The position numbers were made by a program, and so were the translations under genes. Below are positions 1 through 13,714 of a stretch of 64,000 nucleotides of DNA, one piece after another; the first letter of the stretch is position 1, and each line of letters opens with the position of its first letter. The notes beneath the pieces are model-generated. The model was not told where the DNA came from and did not search any database. It saw nothing but the letters and a program-made list of their open reading frames with translations. The DNA comes from Glandiceps talaboti (lineage: Eukaryota; Hemichordata; Enteropneusta; Spengelidae), in the NCBI RefSeq assembly GCF_964340395.1, contig NC_135554.1:22477592-22541591 (forward strand), written 5' to 3'.

Positions 1-351
1 TATAACAACAATCACTTCGCAGGAAAGACAAAAAGATACAGCAGTTGCCAAGGATGACACAAAAGAGTTTTAACAACTTAACTTACTTCAATTTATTGAT
101 AGTTTTTGCCTGAGTGAGGTTCCCACAGTCACCCATTAATAATTACTGGTACATTGGTATCATTAATGCACGGGTCTACCATTCATCAACAATAGAGGGC
201 GCTGTTTATTGGAAAGGACTGTTAAACACTAACTCGTTCTTTCAGATATGCTACAAATCCATTAGTAGTACCATATGTTTTGTCAGAAGTTCATGACAAA
301 CTTGCAAAGTATGCACTACATCCTGAATGCATAAGTGTATGTTTGTCTACG

Positions 352-486
352 TACGTGTGTGTGTGTGTCTGCCTGTCTGTCTGTTTGTTTGTCTGTATAT
401 GTACGTGTGTGTGTCGTCCGTGTGTGTGTGTGTGTATGTGTGTCTGCCTGTCTGTCTGTTTGTTTGTCTGTCTGTGTATGTGTGTG
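352..486. repeat. (GT)n/(CTGT)n microsatellite, duplicated
   Basis: Two copies, about 80 bp apart, of GTGTCTGCCTGTCTGTCTGT plus TTGTTTGTCTG, set in (GT)n. Overlapping open frames are low-complexity artefacts. Confidence 0.95.
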
Positions 487-1571
487 CACACGCATCACTG
501 CATCATAGAATATACACAACACTTGTTACAACGAAAACATTATTCAACCTCTACTGAATGGAACTGGGCATACCCAGACACAGCTGCTGAAATATCTAGT
601 CAGATCCATTTCAGCTCTACAGCTTATCTACAGACATTTAGTTTTGATAGGATTGTAGGCATTGGTAATCTAGACATATGATACAGCCCTGGCTATGGCT
701 GGTGGTTTTTACATTGTAGTGTATATAACTGGCTACAGGATCTACAACATTGACTGAATACATCCCGTCTCTCAACCAACTATTGACAAAACATGGCAGT
801 GGCCTCAAAACTATTGTTGACGATAGAAAATATGAAATAATAGTGACTACAATTATTCTATTCATCACGATTTGGATGACAGTAACATTTAAAGACACTT
901 GATAGTTGCTGGGCGTACATCATTCTGTAACATGGACTGAAATGGTGTCGACCTACAACACTGCTATATCCTATCAGTGCAGTCAAACTCATCTCCTGTG
1001 TTGACATGACATGACCTCTAACTATCCATTGTTTATGAAGTGTTGCCACAACAATACGTATATCAAAAAATGTCAAATGAGATACAAAATGATAGAATTA
1101 ATCACATCTAAGTACTTATCCCATGACAAGCTACTAAAAACCACATACCTAACTGATCAATTAATAATGATGCGATTATGATATTGATGATAGAAAAATG
1201 TTGATAAAATCTTCATTTACTAAAACGCAAACCTTGGATTCATTTATTTTTATTCAAGATTGCTGATTTTTTGTTTACTTACACCTGAGATATTGACTCT
1301 GGATCTTTGATATCAATAAACAACACATCTAACATAGTTACATACATTATAATAGTGTAGGGCTATCATGCAGGGATGAACGTTCTCACAAGACAACATC
1401 TTCCACTCCTTGCATAGGATTCCTACTATAATACGGCAAATTTAGAAACCTGGAATCCATTTGGATGAGGTTTTGAATTCTTTAATTCCTCAACACCTGA
1501 TTGATTGGGAAATCAAAATTCAAAATCCCTGATTCCCCGGATTCTGGGCTAGAAATTTAGAGTTTATAATG
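487..1571. other. No gene seen
   Basis: Unique-looking AT-rich sequence; short frames on both strands show no recognisable protein. I see nothing else in it. Confidence 0.6.
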
Positions 1572-1579
1572 ATTGGGAT

Positions 1580-1754
1580 CAGTGTGCCCCTCTAAGCCAA
1601 TTTGACATGCCACTGACACACACAATTTCAAGTGACGTACCAAAGTTTGGTGTTCCCCTATCTCTTAGTATGTGGTGACTCATAAGAAATGCCAGTTTTT
1701 ATCAAATTTCTGACTTACAACAACAAAATTTGGCTATTATTAGAGGGCAAAATG
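1580..1754. mobile_element. hAT-like MITE, CAGTGTGCCC family, copy 1, with 8-bp target duplication
   Basis: Starts CAGTGTGCCC and ends in the diverged complement GGGCAAAATG. The 8-bp repeat ATTGGGAT flanks both ends (1572-1579 and 1755-1762), the duplication length of hAT transposons. Internal CCAATTTGACATG and CAACAAAATTTGG match copy 2. Confidence 0.75.
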
Positions 1755-1798
1755 ATTGGGATGGAATGTCAAATATTAATATACAATATCTTATGATA

Positions 1799-1873
1799 GA
1801 TACATACATACATACATACATACTTACATACATACATGCATACATACATACATACATACATACATACATACAT

Positions 1874-1924
<51 letters not shown>

Positions 1925-1979
1925 TACATACATACATACATACATACATACATACATACATACATGTACATACATACAT
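1799..1979. repeat. (CATA)n with central (CA)n microsatellite
   Basis: CATA repeats on both sides of an about 32-bp CA tract (1889-1920). Confidence 0.95.
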
Positions 1980-2479
1980 TAACCCTTTCATGACTAGAGA
2001 CGAGTTTTAAATAATATGGGGACCCAATTTATATGAATATTTTCGTAATTACAAAAATATTACTTCATTAGGAAGTAACATATCTTTAATTCCAGTCTAA
2101 AATGAAGTTGATAAATGCCAAAAACTTACATAAAACAAGAATTTTGTCCAAACAATTTTGGCGGGAATGTTTTCAGTATTGAAGGGGTTAATTACTATGT
2201 CACTAGTCTAGTTCCTATACAGTATTGTTATGATTTATACCTTCACTCACACAGTTGGCATCCACAGTCAATTACTTATAATGTTCATCTATCAAACAAT
2301 AAAATAGAAATATACCATGTGATTTATGGGATAATAGATTCAAAATTTGGTACTGACTGGTAATCTTATCACTCCATCATCTCAATTGGATGTTCATGAA
2401 CTTCAACTGATTGATATCGTAAAGAATTCATCAAGTTGAAAACAACATCCCTAGTGTGCTCTCATTCAAGAATTTCCGT

Positions 2480-2962
2480 CTAGGCTATCCCTGTAATGAA
2501 CTTGACAACTTGTTAGCTGCTCATATCCCTGGATAATGAACTTGACAGCTACTCTGTATATAACAATTCGCTATCTCTACTCTGTAGATAAGATTAAACA
2601 GTCTAAGTCCCTATACAAATCATTACAATTTACACCTTCAGTCACCACATTGATAGTTTGGAGACCATGTTGGCATCCAGACTAAGATTCAATGGTTATC
2701 CCATAATGCACTTGACAGCTATATGTGACATTGGCCTGACAGATAAAATTGGCTGTCCCAAGATGATGAACTTGCCTGCTACATATAACAATGGCTATCC
2801 TTTGATAATGAACTTGACTGATAAAATTGGCTGTCCCTGAATAATGAACTTGACTGATAAAGTTGGCTGTCCCTGGATAATGAACTTGACTGATAAAGTT
2901 GGCTGTCCCTGGATAATGAACTTGACTGATAAAATTGGCTATCCCTGGATAATGAACTTGGC
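2480..2962. repeat. 36-bp minisatellite (TTGGCTGTCCCTGGATAATG)
   Basis: The four best units lie at about 2825-2960, each TTGGCTGTCCCTGGATAATG plus AACTTGACTGATAAAA; more diverged units reach back to about 2480. Open on the minus strand (Phe-Ile-Ser-Gln-Val-His-Tyr repeats), but this is a by-product of the 36-bp unit, not a gene. Confidence 0.85.
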
Positions 2963-3116
2963 AGTTACCATTGGTTATATTGTCCCTATTGCCAGCAATT
3001 AGACCATCCATGCGGAGGCATGTTACATACACAGATTTCACAACAATGTCTTCATGGGTTGGAATGAAATTTAAATGGAACATAAAACCCCTTGATCATT
3101 CAGAATTCTAGTAAAA

Positions 3117-3489
3117 TACAACTGGCGACATCAGACTGTGGACAAACGAAACCTGTTACAGGGAAAGTAAGCAAATGAATTGGATTAGTAAGATTAGACT
3201 CAGTGTATTGGAACAGCAGAGACTTGCATTACAAACCATGGTTTGATATAAACAGTTTATGGCCTTTTTATGTGTACATGAAGTGCCAGCCTGGGGAACT
3301 GGAAATTTGGTTGTGAATGTGAACTATTACATGTATGCAATGAGGACAAACAACCATTCTTATAAAATGATTGAATGTAATACAAGTCTCTGTACTTCCA
3401 ATATATGCTGTGCCAAGTGTAATTAATCTAATTCAGTTGCTTACTTTCCCTGTTTTTGTAACAGGTTCGGTCTGATGTCGGCAGTTGTA
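3117..3489. mobile_element. Foldback element with ~120-bp inverted arms
   Basis: Left arm 3117-3236 begins TACAACTGGCGACATCAGAC; right arm 3374-3489 is its diverged complement ending GTCGGCAGTTGTA. Shared inside both arms: CCTGTTACA, GGGAAAGTAAGCAA and AGAGACTTG. No transposase. Confidence 0.75.
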
Positions 3490-4638
3490 CATTGAATTCA
3501 CACTGAGTAGTACTGAGCAATTTCACTCGCTACATCATTATACATGTCCATGTGTGTCTTACCAGAACACTGGAAGAAACCATACAGGGAACGCGATTAC
3601 ATCTTTTGGCTTGATGCTGTTTACCACGCAAAGGTCCAACTGTTCTGCTAGAAATAACTATATTCATAACACAACTAGGTTCCCAGTTTCCACTGTTCTC
3701 AAACATATCAACCATTTCTCATATTCTAAATCTTTTATCAATCAGCTTTCCATGGACATATTTTGTTCCCATTGATGACTACCTATACCGCTGGGAAAAT
3801 CATTCATTGTAGTTATGGCTTGAAGCCATTATAACGTACCTAGTAATAGAGTCATACTGAGGAAAGACTACAAATTCAAGATTACATCTGCATGTATCAT
3901 GTATGTACTATGTTAAATAATATAGTCTCTTATTTTACCAGTTGTTGAACTGCCTGGAAAACTGTGTCATGGTACAAAGAAAATATGTGTCTTTCACATA
4001 TGTACATGTACAATTCAGGAAACGTGATGAAATCGGAGTTTCCCAGCGACAACTATCTCTAATTAGCACGAAATATATTGAATAATGACATTCTCAATGT
4101 TATCTTTCTGTCAAGTAGATGGCAAACTGTGCCACAAAGCAAAATTCCTACAATAGTTTCCATGGGAACAGAGAATACACATCATTTCCCATAACATTTG
4201 ACTTCTAAAAAGACATCTGTTTTATGTGTAAAAATACAATATCTCATAATCCATATAATGGCATAAGCACGACTTTATTACGTACATTTTATCAGCTCTG
4301 TAAACCTGTTCAACATTTATTAAAACAAAATTCCTCATATATGATTGTCGTTTAACTTCGCTGCAAAGTATTTACCAACCAGTACCAATGTCAGCTCAAG
4401 GGCAAGACACATAAACTAGGGACATTAGATTGAAACTGTTCCAACATTTATTAGAATTAAACTCTCCTACAACTAGATTCTTAATGTACGATTATCATTA
4501 TTTCTGCTCTAAGTATTCCTGCCAATGTCAGCTGAAGGGCAAGATAGCTAATAATACACCATAGGGAGATTAGAGTGTCAGTTCAAGTAGTACAGAATGT
4601 CATATTATTAAACACTCACGACATGGTTTTATTGCACG
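3490..4638. other. No gene seen
   Basis: AT-rich, unique-looking, only short frames without recognisable content. Confidence 0.6.
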
Positions 4639-4880
4639 ATTTGGGGAGTGTGTACTATAAATAAATTCTACATTGGACAGTATAGGCTTAGTTTGGGGCT
4701 TACTTTAAATTCACCAGCGGGCATAATTTGGGGATGGTGTATGATAAATCAATTATCTAGTGGGCAGCCGGCATAATTAGTGGATGGTGTACTATAAATC
4801 TATTCTGCAATAGGCCACAGGCATGATTGGGGGGGGGGGGGGGAGGGGATGTTGTACTATAAATCAATTCTATGGTTGCA
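4639..4880. repeat. Degenerate tandem repeat (GGGGATGGTGTACTATAAAT)
   Basis: Four diverged units centred on GGRTGGTGTACTATAAATC near 4645, 4733, 4783 and 4847; a run of G (about 4829-4842) interrupts the last. Confidence 0.65.
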
Positions 4881-5183
4881 TTACAAATTTGTTTGTACAT
4901 TATACTTTATTTATTTTTTTAAATCATACCACTGATAAATATTTATTTGGATTTTGTCATGATTACATTTCATCAATATATATGTCTGCATATAGATGGA
5001 GAAATAAAATAGTGCCAATGGCATTGTAGAACAACTGTACAGTTTTTAAAATTGTTTATCCACACGCTGATCCATACTACTGTAGGTATAGGTGTTCATT
5101 GCTGAATGATTATCCAGTTACCTATCCAGCCCTGTTGTTGACTTTGCAATATACGGGATCATTTGGCTGTTGCTTTGGGCACA

Positions 5184-5206
5184 GACACACACAGACACAG
5201 ACACAC

Positions 5207-5243
<37 letters not shown>
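5184..5243. repeat. (CAGA)n microsatellite
   Basis: ACACAGACAC units grading into pure CAGA. Confidence 0.95.
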
Positions 5244-5343
5244 ACGACACCGCACCATGATTATAGCACTCCTGAACCTTATCAGTTCAGTTGTGCTAAG
5301 AAAACGGATGAATGAGTTCAAAAAGTACACAACTGACTCGATC

Positions 5344-8300
5344 ATCCTAGTTGTTGGTGAGATTTAACCTGCTGCAAATGAAAGCACCAAACTATAGTAA
5401 ATTATGGAGGCATCTCTTCAAAAGATTTTACTTTCATAATTTATAAGAAAACACTAGTTTTCTGGAGCCATCGTGCCTGCTATAGCCTATTTCAAACAAC
5501 TGGCACAAGCTACCGGGTTCATAATTTATAAGCAATCACAGCAGGCAGGATTATTATCTACATAAATTTGTAAAGCTTCAACTTATTTCAACTAAGTGTC
5601 CTAGTACATGTACATGTGTGCAGAATATCACTTAACCTAGTTTCAGACTTGATATATACACACGGCTTCTTCCAGAAATCAACTTTGGAAAGTTCTATTT
5701 GTAATTTATCTGACAGAGATACGTGACTGATTTACTAAGTACATGTACACATGTACCAGTAGTCTTCATTCTAGTGTTGTCTGTATTTACATGCACATCT
5801 ATAACTTGGTGTGATACTTTTCATACCAAGCAAATGCCATGTTGTACATATTTGAACAGAAAATACATGTAAATACCCCATTCTCGCTAGCTAAAGTACA
5901 TTTTTTTTCTGCGAGAGGATGTCTTTTAACTAAGCGCCACTGTAATGATGCTAGTGGTTTTAGGACGATGTGGTTGTGTTACATCTAAATACGTCTACAT
6001 CAGTGGATCCACAGTGCTCTAAAACAGTCAAACATTCAAAATCTTCATTAATTTTTCCTGATTTTTTCATAAAGTATACTTATGCAGGTATGATAAATTA
6101 TAACTTATATTATCCCAAAATATTTTTCTTCAATCAACTGGTAAAATTTTGATGACATAATGGATTTGGAGTCTTCAGCTTCAAGTGACAAAACCGAATT
6201 TATGCTACAAGTTTTCAGACTGATTTGAAATACATAATTGGGGAAAAGGGTGTTACTGATAACCTAACCAACCAAAGCGGCTGACTCCTAAACATCTTTT
6301 TAACATGCAAAAGGGTAAAATTATGACAATTTACTTCTATTTCCCAGTAGATTTTCTTGCCAAAGTATCTTTGGTTCCTTTAAAAAAAAATTAAATTCCA
6401 TAGAGAAATGACTTCTTTTATAGCCTATAACAGCACAGTCTGTATATTGTGTTTGTCTACTTCTGAATCACATAATTGTCTTCATTTACTTCTTTTACAC
6501 CTCATCAACTGGTATGGAAGTATTGTGACCAATGAGTATCTTGTCATTGGGTCAAAGCAATTATTATTAAACAAACATTTTTAAAAAGATTTTGCCCAGT
6601 ACAAAATTACATAGTGAATGTTGAGTTAAAAACACTGATACAGACATGGTTATAATATCGATACAAAACAGTTACATGTATGTTGGTCATATGATTGATA
6701 GACTTTAGATAAATGGCCAAAAACTTAATAAATAACTAACATAAAAGTCTGGAAAATATCACCTCTGAGTGGTTAATTGAGTTCCTTAATATTCAATTTA
6801 AATATCAAGAGTCAACATTAAAACTACTATGTATAAATGAAGTAACTGTACCTCTTACAAAGAAGTGACAAATGTGTTAGGTTCTGAGAAAATGTAACAG
6901 AGCTAGCTACTCCTATGAGTGTCCCTCACAGTGCATTAGATATGTGGAGTCCCAAGTAAAAACATTAGGAGCTCTTTGTGTGTTATGGCCTAAAGAGAAG
7001 AATTTCATTGTCAACAGATAAAATATATGGACTATTAGAATTAAACATGAACTGCAGATTTTTATGATGAACCACTATCACATTTTCACTCTTAAATTTT
7101 CCCCAAATGAATAAAATATTTATTGAAATGGCTAAAGCTGCACTATTATTTCAACCTGGGTGACTTTTAAATTCATTTTAAAGTGAAAATCGGTCCTCAA
7201 AGAGACAACAACAAAATCCATCAGCACAGTTTCTTTGACCTTTCAGGCAATATTTCAATGTTGTTATTAGCCAATGCACTATACACTTTGATACTATAAT
7301 AGGGTTTCACAGTTTGAAATTTGCCCAAAGCATCAAAAGATGATGCACAATTTACTTTGTACGATATTGAAAAAAATAAATCACCAAATCACAGAACAGA
7401 TCATTGAAGTCATTATTCTTAATTATATACGACAATATACTTTCGTATTTATGTATCTCTGAAAGCAAGATTTATTTAATAATGTAACACGCACCTTGGA
7501 AATAAACTGTTCAAACTTTTCTGTTCCTTTGTTCAAGAAAATTGTAATCATGGAAAAAAAACAAGAGGTCAACATACAATTGTTTGAAAAAGAGGTCAGA
7601 ATGAAGGTAACATTAATGACATTTTACTAGAATTCAATATGGCTGCTGCCGACTACTGTCTGTGTGGGTTTTTTTTTCAACTCTATAAAAAATAAAAGAC
7701 TGCTTGAGTCTATTTCCATGAAAACAAGATGCGAACCCAAAATTACCTTTAATATTTCAGGCACAAGCTTTTATATGGCAAAGTTGGAGAGATAATATTG
7801 AATTTTAGGGAAATTTGTCGGCAAAGCACATTCTTCCTGAACTATTTTTATTTTGGGTAATATTTCACTTTGATACATCATCTTTTAAAAACTATATCAT
7901 ATTTTCTGCAAGAAAGATGTGAATTATATGCATGGGAAACTTCAAACAACGTCTTCCAAGTAAATTTTGATACAATTGTTCAAATCTTCAGGATATTAAT
8001 AGAAACTGATGTGAATTGATACTTTCTCATCAAAATGTTTCTAAAACTTCTTGTTTTTCTGAAAAACATTTAGTCCATCACAACTTTAATTTAAATTTCT
8101 AACTCACAATAACCTTTCTTAGTGTTGACAAGAGGTCAGGAACTAGTTTAAAAATCATATCTAATGTTCAACAAAAGATCAGAATATCAACGTTTAATAC
8201 TAACATAGTATCAAAGTTGTTGATATTATTTTCAGTTCCCTTCTGTGGTTACTAATATAGTACAACTACTGTATATGAGAATACCATGGTTTGTAAAAGA

Positions 8301-8389
8301 CAATGACATATTCATCATAGCCGTCTACATACAATCAACACTGTCACATAGTCCACCTCAATATATTCAGTGGGATTGATTCCTACACA
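5344..8389. other. No gene seen
   Basis: Very AT-rich with poly-A and poly-T runs; almost no frames over 60 codons. Consistent with intron or intergenic DNA. Confidence 0.6.
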
Positions 8390-8566
8390 TTAAAGGGGCA
8401 CATGCTGAGTTTATACGTGTTTGGGCATAATGTTTGCTTCATATTCAAAAGGTATTAGCAATATTATACTTAGTGAAGCATACTTAACCATCATTTGCAA
8501 TTGACTGAACTCAAACCTGGTACTAAGATATAACTCATAAATGATCTGATGACGTAATTTATCATA
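8390..8566. mobile_element. Dispersed repeat TTAAAGGKGCACA...GATGACGTAATTTAT, copy 1
   Basis: Begins TTAAAGGGGCACATGCT and ends GATCTGATGACGTAATTTAT. Collinear with 29239-29420, including GAAGC(A/T)TACTTAAC and AATTGAC. Non-coding. Confidence 0.6.
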
Positions 8567-9772
8567 AGTACAATGAGACACAAAATACAAAACATTGCAC
8601 TTTGCTGAAGATAAAGTACGTGTACATGAAATCTTTCATGTACTAATACTACAATAATTAATAATTCATCTAATGAGAGTCAACTGACCTTCTACATTCT
8701 ATTTTGAATTACATGGTGACTAATGCAACCCAAGAAAAAAACAGACACATGAATGAGATTGATGTTGCTACTGAAAACCCAACCCAGAGCATTTTTTTTT
8801 CCACTAATGCCTCCTGATGGCACATCCTGTCCAGTGCCCATACAGAGGCCCATGGTTTAATAGAATCCCGAATAAAGAATATCTCTACAGTAGTCTTTTA
8901 TCAAAAAAAAGAAAAAGTAAAAATCAGCAGACAGTTAAAGAATATCAACAGCAGACAGTAGATGGACTTAACACTGACGACTGATCAACATACATCATTC
9001 ACTTATTTCAAAAATGTTGAAAAATGCTGTGAGAGGTATCTTCATAGATGTAATGCCCGTCTGTAATGAGTTTTTTTCTGCAAATTATTGTGGAGGGTTG
9101 TTTCTATTTATATGCTAATTAGTTAATAAGACTTCTAAGTCAAAGTGGACAATAGGGTACGAGGAAGATATGCCCTATCTTTAGTATTATGCAAATGATC
9201 CAGACTGACAGCTACGCATCTTAAACAGCCATTAACTCAAATTGTTTTCTCATTTATACTATCAATGTGAGTGTACTACAAACGTTTTCCTTTTGCTGGA
9301 ATTTTCAGAATGAAATTTTTTTTTTTTAAATAAGAAATTTTTTCTCTTGCCAGCTATTCCCAGCCCAAAAATAAAAATACTACGATAAAAGCCTTTTTTG
9401 TTCTCTTGTGCAAGAGGGAAGCAATTTCTTTCATGTTATTTCACTTTTGTCAAATACGATTTTGACAAAATACAAACGATTATTCACGACACATCTGCAC
9501 ATTCTATGCATGGACATTTAGTAGTTTAAACTTCCTCCATAATATACAACTTTGTACACATTGTAACCTGTAAAGTAATCTCACCTTTTGACCAAGAATT
9601 GATTCAAATCTAAAAGAGCATTTTTCAAATGCATATATTTTTTAGTAATTAAACATGAAGTATATAAAGTATAATAAAATCACAATAGATAGAAGACTCA
9701 CTAACTGATAAATATATAGAAGGTCTTATTTTCCAGAATAATGATGATGCAAACAATCCTAGTTCCATTACC

Positions 9773-9990
9773 TTAAAGTGGCTATTTGGGTAATGTGAAT
9801 TTTGGATTTTTTACTGAATAAAGCAACCTTTAATACTGTATTTTTTCACCTGAAATAACAATGAGAAACATTAGACCAAGTCCAAAAAAGACATGGATAT
9901 CAATTTTGGATTTTTATTAAATAAAACGCCTACTTGTTTTTAAAATAAATTCAAAATAACAATGTGAAACAACTTACACCTTGTCCATAT
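9773..9990. mobile_element. TTAAAGTGGC-family element, distant copy
   Basis: Starts TTAAAGTGGCTATTTGGGTA and contains ATTTTGGATTTTT twice, AATAACAATGAGAAACA, AGACCAAGTCC and CAATGTGAAACAAC; it reads as a reverse-oriented, rearranged member of the family seen in the PRKCSH introns. Confidence 0.5.
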
Positions 9991-10995
9991 CTGTATAAAC
10001 TCGGTAAACATGTTTTGTAAGCATGAAAAATATGTTGTTGTACATTGTATGTGCAGGATGTGATATAAGTAAACTATAAGTAAATCCAACTAATGACTAC
10101 ATTATTATATCTTGGTCTGTGCATGTGTCTGTTGTTTCTGTCTACATACATGTATACACATAGCAAAATACTGATATCGGTTTGTTCTATCATATGTCAT
10201 TTACTGTTGATTTTTAAAAAAATGTAAGTATAAAAAATGTAGTAAAGCTGTTTTATCCAAAATATGAGAGCAGAAATCAAGCTTTCAGCTAACTATATAC
10301 AAAAGGACTGACTACAACTGGTGCTCTGACAGGGTGGACAGTGAGTAGAGTGACATATCTGATGACTTCCATTATTTTGAAGTGTATATTTTTGTATACG
10401 TCCTGTTATTAGATTCGTACGACAACAAAGGCACTGCTATCATGTGTAATTTATCATGACAAATGATAGTTTGAGTTTGTATACAACTCATCATTATTAG
10501 CAACATTCACTCATTTTTACTCAATCCATTACAATATCATATGACAGAATTGAAGGCAAGATTACACAAAATTAACAAAATATATATATAAAAAATAAGT
10601 ATATGAATAAGTAATGACTACCATTACAAAGACTTGGGCTGCAGTATTAAACCTGAGTGATACATGTATATCACTTACCTTAAAAAAGTATATAAACAAT
10701 TTAGATACTTTTAATAGGAATGACATATTGTGGAAATAAGTGAAACTACAAGATCATTGAAATATATGTACATGAATGAGTACACATCACATACATACAT
10801 AATATACGACAAATAACTCTGAAATGGAATCTCACTTGTAATATTTAATTTAAACTTTTCATCAACTATACTACACAATACTGCTTTCCTATGGTTTTAC
10901 TTTCCTGTATAACCCCAATAATATGGTAATTCCACTAGGGGCAGTACCAGTGGCCAGCTCTGGTAGATGTATGCGGCCATTACTGGGAACCTCAG

Positions 10996-11152
10996 ACCCC
11001 ACTTTAGACTCATTTTGACCAAAAACCAATACCCCATTTTAGACCAATTTTAACCAAAAACCAATACCCCATTTTAGACCCATTTTGACCAAAAACCAAT
11101 ACCCCATTTTAGACCCATTTTGGCCAAAAACCAATACCCTGTTTTAGATCAT
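10996..11152. repeat. 35-bp minisatellite (ACCCCATTTTAGACCCATTT)
   Basis: About 4.4 units of ACCCCATTTTAGACCCATTT plus TGACCAAAAACCAAT with few mismatches. Confidence 0.85.
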
Positions 11153-12436
11153 TACAGGTTTTCAGAAGATTAAATTTTAAACCAAAATAGATTTGTAGTC
11201 GTTCCACATTAAGGAAATGATGGATCACAAAATGTACGGTAGTTTTCACTCTAAGACTTGTATTTTTTTTTTAGGATACAACATTTTGGGGCAATTATTA
11301 AATTGCACTGTTACCCCCTCAGGGGTAATCCATCTCAGGATATGACAGAAATATGATTGGTTGGATGCAATATTACCCATAATAATTTTAGTTAGTAGAT
11401 TTGGTTTCAAATTTGCCAAATCATCATTAAATCTGACAACTCTGAATACTATTATCATTTAAATTTACATTTTAATAACGGCATATGATTTTTTTTCCCT
11501 TTTTGTACAAGAAGGCAATGAATACATTTACAATATTGAGCAAAAAAAAATATCTTATCCCATTTATATCCCTGTTGGAATAAACCAATGGCAGATTGTT
11601 TATCCGGATTTGGATGAATACGGAAAGTACTATGTTTTTATCCTAATCAGGATAAACATTATCCAATATTCTTGACTGGCATTACAAGCACTTCTGCCTG
11701 TCTGACCAGGAATAAACTGCACATATTTGATAACATTTACTTCTGCAATTCCTGAGATCATGCATGCAATGTAAATGAGGATTTACATCCGTACTTGAAG
11801 ACAACTGTAAATGGTTCTCACCTTGAGGAAACAAAATTCCGTCAAATTGCTATCGACATCTTCAGACATCCACATTTGTTGTCATGACAACCGTCAAACC
11901 ACAAGTAAGGTAAATGCGAGAAGATTAGAACGCATCATTACCTTTTGGATAGTCTAGGCTGCCTATAAGTATGACTGCTAAGCAAAGTCTCTACATTTCA
12001 ATGTGTCTTTTATAACCAAAACTGACTTACTGTTGACTAATAAATGCAAAACAACTTAGCTACATAATTTGTGTGAACTAGTGACTGTATAATAATGCAC
12101 TGTAAATGACAAGTGCTAAACATATTGAAAAAAAAATTGAGTACATATTGGCAGAGAAAACTAACGAGTCATGAATACCTTTAAAGTTTAATCCGATTCT
12201 GAAACAGCAAAATTGTATTTTAGATCTACATGTATGACCAAAGCTCACGTATTGCCAGTATGATGATACCTACAAATCGATACAAATCAAACTATAGCCA
12301 AACTAAGATAGATAACTATTATTGCAACATGTTAATGAGAGGTATTAATGGATGTTGATATAATTACACTCACAACAGGGGGGTGTTTCTGATAGCGAGC
12401 TTTCCTCAAGTGACGACACATTCATTGTTTGTATCA
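11153..12436. other. No gene seen
   Basis: AT-rich, with TACATGTA words; nothing coding recognised. The same holds for 8567-9772 and 12721-13714. Confidence 0.55.
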
Positions 12437-12720
12437 TCTTGATTACAAGACAATAGGGAACTTGAAATCCATACTGAGCATGCTCAGATGCAAAGGACTA
12501 TGGGATTATCTGTGGTTATCATAATACCTAATCTGGAGCTATTGATAAAATAAACCTCCCACAATGGTCAGGGTTACTATGAATTGATCATTTGTGGTTA
12601 CAAACAATATAACAATATTGTTCATAATACTAATTGATTAGCATTTATTAACACATTTCCCATGATGCAACATTCAACATGGCAGGTCTGCACGTTCCCT
12701 ATTACAATCACACAAGATGT
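12437..12720. mobile_element. Probable diverged inverted-repeat element
   Basis: GATTACAAGACAATAGGGAA at the left and the complement TTCCCTATTACAATCACACA at the right, with further weak pairing inward (ATGGGA/TCCCAT). The arms are poorly conserved. Confidence 0.4.
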
Positions 12721-13714
12721 ACTGCTGTCATCCATTTTGTATAATATACCACATGCAACAATTCAGTTTTAGTTTTTTGTCTATCTTTAATAGTTTGCCT
12801 TATATTAGCTTGACTTCTGTACTTGTATATAAATATTAAAGTATTCCATATATTATACATTCAAACTTTTTTTTACATTTTTTTCCTTAATTTTTCAGAA
12901 CTTTGTACATGTGGTCTATATTCTTACTGAATTGTTCTCTGCATGTGTATTGAACCCCGCCCCCTCCTCCTATGAGACAATGCATGTCCATGGCAAGTAT
13001 CTCCACTGAACAATGAATGAGGAACAAGTTTAAACTCTGTGTTTCTTAATACATCACTTATAATGTATGTACGGTATCAAATCACGAAATGACTCTCCAC
13101 AACCCAAAGTTCACAAATATACACCTTTTATTTCCCGTTACGGTATTTCCCTTTTCAAAAACAACACAATAGCTTACGGAAATAACGATGTGTAGTACAT
13201 TTTGTAGACCTGCTTATTGATCTAATTGAAACCATTCTAGACAATCATGAACATCTTGTAACCAATGTAAGAGTCCAAAAACATTTCTACGATACAAAAT
13301 GTTAAAAGATTAAGTACTCCTTGAGAAATTTTTTGAGGACAAGAGAGGTAAAAATCTTCCACAGCTGTTATTACAGACAACACTCACGACTACCACACAT
13401 TTCAAGTGTCTCTTAATGGGAAATTGTCATCTTTTTTGCCCATCTTGTGTAAATGTCAGACTCAGTGGCTTCTCAACTTTGTAATGTTATCAAAGAGGAT
13501 ATCAACGACATCACCCAATGCATACACATACAGATTACTATTGATAATTGTTACTATGACAACCATGTAATGGCAAGTTGTACCAAACCAACTGTAATGG
13601 CAAATAGTCACAAAATAGGCTCCAATTACAATCCACATCAAACGAGTTATGTGTGTTTTTTTCGTACATGTACAAGCCTACTGCTGGCCCTACTGCTATG
13701 ATGGGTTTGTGCTA

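Noticed and set aside
2682-3083. 133-codon minus-strand frame with FISQVHYPGT repeats
   Set aside because: The minisatellite unit is 36 bp, a multiple of three, so an open frame is expected by chance; no start, splice or domain support.
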